DNA of 64,000 nt from Porticoccaceae bacterium (lineage in GTDB: Bacteria > Pseudomonadota > Gammaproteobacteria > Pseudomonadales > Porticoccaceae): positions 1 through 64,000 of the forward strand of contig JAPKEJ010000003.1 in assembly GCA_028822155.1 (NCBI GenBank), written 5' to 3'. Both the position numbers and the translations under genes were made by a program. How positions within the stretch are numbered: position 1 is the first letter of the stretch; each line of letters opens with the position of its first letter. Positions 61,275 through 64,000 of the stretch are shown here, piece by piece. The notes under the pieces were generated by a model. That model saw only the letters and a program-made list of their open reading frames with translations, had not been told where the DNA came from and searched no databases.

Positions 61275-62006
61275 ATGAATATTGTTGAGCAAGCGCATTA
61301 TCAGCTGGACCGATCTTGGATCGGGGTACTTGAGAGTGAATTGGACAAAGACTATCTGACTGAACTTAGTGATTTTCTAGTACAGGAAAAAGTACTTAAT
61401 AAAGTTATCTACCCCCCCAATGAAATGGTTTTTGCGGCTTTTAAGCATACTAACTTTGATGATTTAAAGGTGGTAATTTTAGGTCAAGACCCGTATCACG
61501 GCGCTGGACAGGCTAACGGTTTGTGCTTTTCAGTAGCCGCCGGGAATAAGACTCCACCTTCTTTACGTAACATCTTTAAAGAGCTCCAGACTGATCTGGG
61601 CATTACCCCAGCTAATCATGGATGCCTGCAAAGCTGGGCACAACAGGGGGTACTGCTACTTAACTCGGTTATGACAGTTGAAAAAGGGGATCCGGGTGCT
61701 CATGCTAAACAAGGTTGGGAGCGCTTTACCGATCAGGTTATTCGATTAGTCAGTGAGAAAACCACGGGGGTGGTCTTTATGTTATGGGGCAGTTATGCGC
61801 AGGAAAAAGCTAGCCTGATAGATGCGTCTCGGCACCTTATCTTACAATCAACCCATCCTTCTCCATTTTCTGCTTATCGTGGTTTTTTTGGCTCTAAGCA
61901 TTTTTCACTGGCAAATAATTATCTGAAGGGTGCAGGTGTCGAATGCATTGACTGGCAGCTTCCCGCCGAGCAAAATGCCAGTGGACAAATTACACTTGAA
62001 CTCTAG
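61275..62006 (+). CDS. ung: Uracil-DNA glycosylase
   Basis: A 243-residue family 1 uracil-DNA glycosylase that removes uracil from DNA. The water-activating loop 'GQDPYHGAGQANGLCFS', the 'PPSLRNIFKELQTD' segment and the Leu/His loop 'HPSPFSAYRGFFGSKHFS' are complete. The length fits bacterial Ung with an additional short C-terminal tail. The MFS gene begins 16 bp downstream. Confidence 0.96.
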   Translation: MNIVEQAHYQLDRSWIGVLESELDKDYLTELSDFLVQEKVLNKVIYPPNEMVFAAFKHTNFDDLKVVILGQDPYHGAGQANGLCFSVAAGNKTPPSLRNIFKELQTDLGITPANHGCLQSWAQQGVLLLNSVMTVEKGDPGAHAKQGWERFTDQVIRLVSEKTTGVVFMLWGSYAQEKASLIDASRHLILQSTHPSPFSAYRGFFGSKHFSLANNYLKGAGVECIDWQLPAEQNASGQITLEL

Positions 62007-62022
62007 TCTAGGAGTGGTTTTC

Positions 62023-63219
62023 GTGCCCCCAAAACCTTGGCAAACGCCAAAAAATCTGTTGATTTTGATGACTGTGGCAATGACGTTTGCCTTCGCAACT
62101 TGGACGGCCTTACTTAATAATTTTGTTGTTGAAAGAGCATTTTTTACCGGAAAAGAAATTGGTCTTTTACAGAGTATTCGCGAAATACCGGGGTTTTTAG
62201 CCTTTACAGCCGTGTTTGTATTGCTGCTGATAAAGGAGCAGGTATTCGCCTACCTGTCGTTGGCGGTGTTAGGTGTCGGCGTGGCGATTAGCGGTTATTT
62301 CCCTTCTGCAGTCGGGCTCTATATGACCACTTTTTTGATGTCGGTTGGATTCCATTACTACGAAACTATAAAACAGTCTCTGTCTTTGCAGTGGCTTTCC
62401 CTAGATGAAGCGCCAGCAGTCTTAGGCAAATTGATCGCCGCAAGTTCGGCGGCCTCTTTATTGGTTTTCGGATTTTTATGGCTGGCTCAGCGATATTTAG
62501 GTTTAGATTATAAAGTTATTTATTTGGTGGGTGGCGGTGGCTGTTTAGTGCTGACATTGTTTATGTGGTTAGCCTTCCCTAAATTTGTTAGCAAAACACC
62601 TCAGCGAAAACATTTACTACTGAGAAAACGCTACTGGCTGTATTACGCGCTAACCTTTATGAGCGGTGCTAGGCGTCAAATATTTATGGTATTTGCCGGA
62701 TTTTTAATGGTAGAAAAATTCGGCTACACCATTAGCGACATTGCGGCCTTATTCTTAATTAACCATCTTTTCAATTGGTTTTTTGCCGGCCGTATTGGCA
62801 TTATTGTAGGCAAAGTTGGTGAACGTCGTGCACTCATCTTTGAATACTGTGGTCTATTTTGCGTGTTTACCGCCTATGCATTTGTAAACAGTGCCAACTG
62901 GGCTGGAGCTTTGTATGTCGTGGACCATTTGTTTTTTTCACTGGCAATCGCGATTAAAACTTATTTCCAAAAAATTGCTGACCCTGCAGACATAGCGTCC
63001 ACTGCAGGTGTCGCTTTTACCATTAACCATATTGCAGCGGTGGTAATTCCAGTGCTATTTGGTTTGGTCTGGCTGATATCGCCAATGTGGGTGTTTTTGG
63101 CAGGTTCTATGATGGCGTTAATCAGTTTGGCCTTGGCGCTTTATATCCCTTTGACCCCTCGAGCGGGCTATGAGGTTGTTAGGTCTTATTTTGATTTCCG
63201 TCAAGAGACCGGTCAGTAG
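62023..63219 (+). CDS. MFS transporter (GTG start)
   Basis: A 398-residue inner-membrane protein with about eleven to twelve membrane segments and the general layout of the major facilitator superfamily ('VERAFFTGKEIGLLQSIREIPGFLAF' after the first helix, a central basic loop 'KTPQRKHLLLRKRYW'). I cannot assign a substrate. AGGAG at 62010-62014 supports GTG 62023 as start; longer versions run into ung. It is probably cotranscribed with ung. Confidence 0.82.
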   Translation: MPPKPWQTPKNLLILMTVAMTFAFATWTALLNNFVVERAFFTGKEIGLLQSIREIPGFLAFTAVFVLLLIKEQVFAYLSLAVLGVGVAISGYFPSAVGLYMTTFLMSVGFHYYETIKQSLSLQWLSLDEAPAVLGKLIAASSAASLLVFGFLWLAQRYLGLDYKVIYLVGGGGCLVLTLFMWLAFPKFVSKTPQRKHLLLRKRYWLYYALTFMSGARRQIFMVFAGFLMVEKFGYTISDIAALFLINHLFNWFFAGRIGIIVGKVGERRALIFEYCGLFCVFTAYAFVNSANWAGALYVVDHLFFSLAIAIKTYFQKIADPADIASTAGVAFTINHIAAVVIPVLFGLVWLISPMWVFLAGSMMALISLALALYIPLTPRAGYEVVRSYFDFRQETGQ

Positions 63220-63230
63220 CTAAGGTGGAC

Positions 63231-63653
63231 TTAAAAGTCTTTTTTTAAAGGTGGTTGATGCGCTTTATCCCGCAACCAGTTTAGTTTTGAAAACACCGCT
63301 GGCGACAAAGCTATTTTCCGTTCGAGTTTAAACTTGCCGGGGTAATCCATTAAAAGTAGGCCTGCTAGCATCGTTAAAACACCTTGACCGGGAAGGAACA
63401 ACATTAAAGATCCACTAAACAATAGTAGATAACCGACGATATTTTTCGCCACAAACATTAATAACCAGACTCCCGGGAAACTTCCTTTCCAGGGTGTCCC
63501 AGCGCGTTTTTCGGGTAAAAAATAATCTTCTGGAATCTTAGCCACTAGCCAGGGTAGTGATAACAAACTCAGGATAAAGATACTGACGGACGCTAATCCC
63601 GTCCATACCAACAAATCTTGGTGACCGGAGATCCAGATTAAAATGTCGTTCAC
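63231..63653 (-). CDS. PGPGW-like small membrane protein
   Basis: A 140-residue protein with two or three membrane segments; 'FLPGQGVLTMLAGLLLMDYPGK' matches the PGPGW (putative transmembrane) family signature, with Q in place of the usual P. Function unknown. Its ATG overlaps the stop codon of the ygfZ-type gene (ATGA), so the two are translationally coupled. Confidence 0.75.
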   Translation of the reverse strand: MNDILIWISGHQDLLVWTGLASVSIFILSLLSLPWLVAKIPEDYFLPEKRAGTPWKGSFPGVWLLMFVAKNIVGYLLLFSGSLMLFLPGQGVLTMLAGLLLMDYPGKFKLERKIALSPAVFSKLNWLRDKAHQPPLKKDF

Positions 63654-64000
63654 GATCGCTCTACAATCTCATAGGGCAAAGGCCGATGTGTGGCGCTGAA
63701 GAACCTCTCTTCATCGAACGTCACCTCGAGGGTTTCTAAATATTTGTCAGGCAATACGGCGAGGACTTCTACGCTAGATTCACTGGCTTGAGCGACAGCG
63801 GCAATGATGCCAATTATCTTGCCGTTACGAGCCATCAAAGAGGCACCTACAGGCGGTGCGAACGGTGTGTCGAGTTTCATAAGGCGCATGCGACGTTTAA
63901 CCGCACCTCGATAATGGGCTCTAGCAACAATCTCTTGGCCGGTGTAGCAACCCTTTTTAAAACTGATATAGTTTTGTGCGTCTAGGTTAATCATTTGCAC
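63650..64000 (-). CDS. ygfZ: YgfZ/GcvT-like folate-binding protein, C-terminal part (partial)
   Basis: The last ~116 residues of a tRNA-modification/iron-sulfur repair protein of the YgfZ family. The signature 'KGCYTGQEIVARAHYRG' is complete, followed by the small C-terminal beta-barrel ('LDTPFAPPVGASLMARNGKIIG' split). The N-terminal folate-binding domain lies beyond the right edge. YgfZ supports iron-sulfur enzymes such as MiaB; in a genome rich in Fe-S oxygenases that is fitting but not specific. Confidence 0.9.
   Translation of the reverse strand: MQMINLDAQNYISFKKGCYTGQEIVARAHYRGAVKRRMRLMKLDTPFAPPVGASLMARNGKIIGIIAAVAQASESSVEVLAVLPDKYLETLEVTFDEERFFSATHRPLPYEIVERS

Noticed and set aside
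1-64000. tRNA, rRNA, transposase or integrase genes marking an inserted island
   Set aside because: None recognised on either strand; the island's boundaries are defined only by gene content.

Overview
The window looks like a chromosome segment of a free-living, aerobic gammaproteobacterium, probably a marine oligotroph of the Cellvibrionales type (SAR92/OM60-like). That assignment is an inference from the housekeeping genes (prfB with its frameshift site next to lysS, ung, COX15-type heme A synthase, ygfZ), a 'VVVTARKR'-type TonB receptor and the large load of Rieske, SDR and acyl-CoA dehydrogenase genes. No rRNA, tRNA, CRISPR array, transposase or integrase was seen.

Layout. 1-8.3 kb is a conserved core: the end of an FtsX-like ABC permease, a degenerate sensor kinase, a FetB-type permease, SelO, a strictosidine-synthase-like propeller, prfB and lysS. 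8.6-58.6 kb is a catabolic island: (i) an ACAD11-like dehydrogenase and the only complete transcriptional regulator gene, a TetR protein (8.6-10.9 kb); (ii) a forward operon of four SDRs, a Rieske oxygenase, a VOC protein, a heme-c/propeller protein, a DUF3604 protein, an MDR reductase and a fifth SDR (11.4-22.0 kb); (iii) a reverse madL-madM-matB malonate operon and a TonB receptor (22.1-27.4 kb); (iv) forward genes for a CoA ligase, Rieske oxygenase, ThuA relic, paired acyl-CoA dehydrogenases, two SDRs and a CYP101-like P450 (27.8-36.6 kb); (v) a reverse SnoaL/SRPBCC/ABM/Rieske/ThuA operon (36.6-40.0 kb); (vi) MDR, alpha/beta-hydrolase, a SnoaL-ABM-SnoaL operon, MDR, SDR and GFA genes (40.2-45.9 kb); (vii) a long reverse operon joining a complete 2-oxoacid/acetoin-type dehydrogenase complex (E1a, E1b, E2, E3) to a DUF35 protein, thiolase-like protein, Rieske oxygenase, Rieske ferredoxin and MDR (46.1-55.4 kb); (viii) a putidaredoxin-like ferredoxin and a second acyl-CoA dehydrogenase pair (55.6-58.6 kb). 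58.8-64 kb returns to core genes: COX15, a MATE pump, ung, an MFS protein, a small membrane protein and ygfZ.

How the parts may work together (inference). A hydrophobic, probably alicyclic, isoprenoid or steroid-like compound enters through the TonB receptor and is hydroxylated by the P450 and four Rieske oxygenases. SDRs and CurA-type MDR enzymes adjust its redox state, CoA ligases activate it, and the paired dehydrogenases and thiolase-like/DUF35 pair shorten it. The 2-oxoacid or diketone products could go through the dehydrogenase complex. No extradiol ring-cleavage dioxygenase and no ferredoxin reductase are visible, so the pathway is incomplete here or uses unusual chemistry.

The most interesting non-coding signal is a recurring inverted repeat, ACAAAC-N6-GTTTGT, placed at the promoters of several of these operons. 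It is a candidate operator for a cluster-wide regulon, plausibly bound by the TetR protein. Two of the sites sit in nearly identical promoters with the same spacing.
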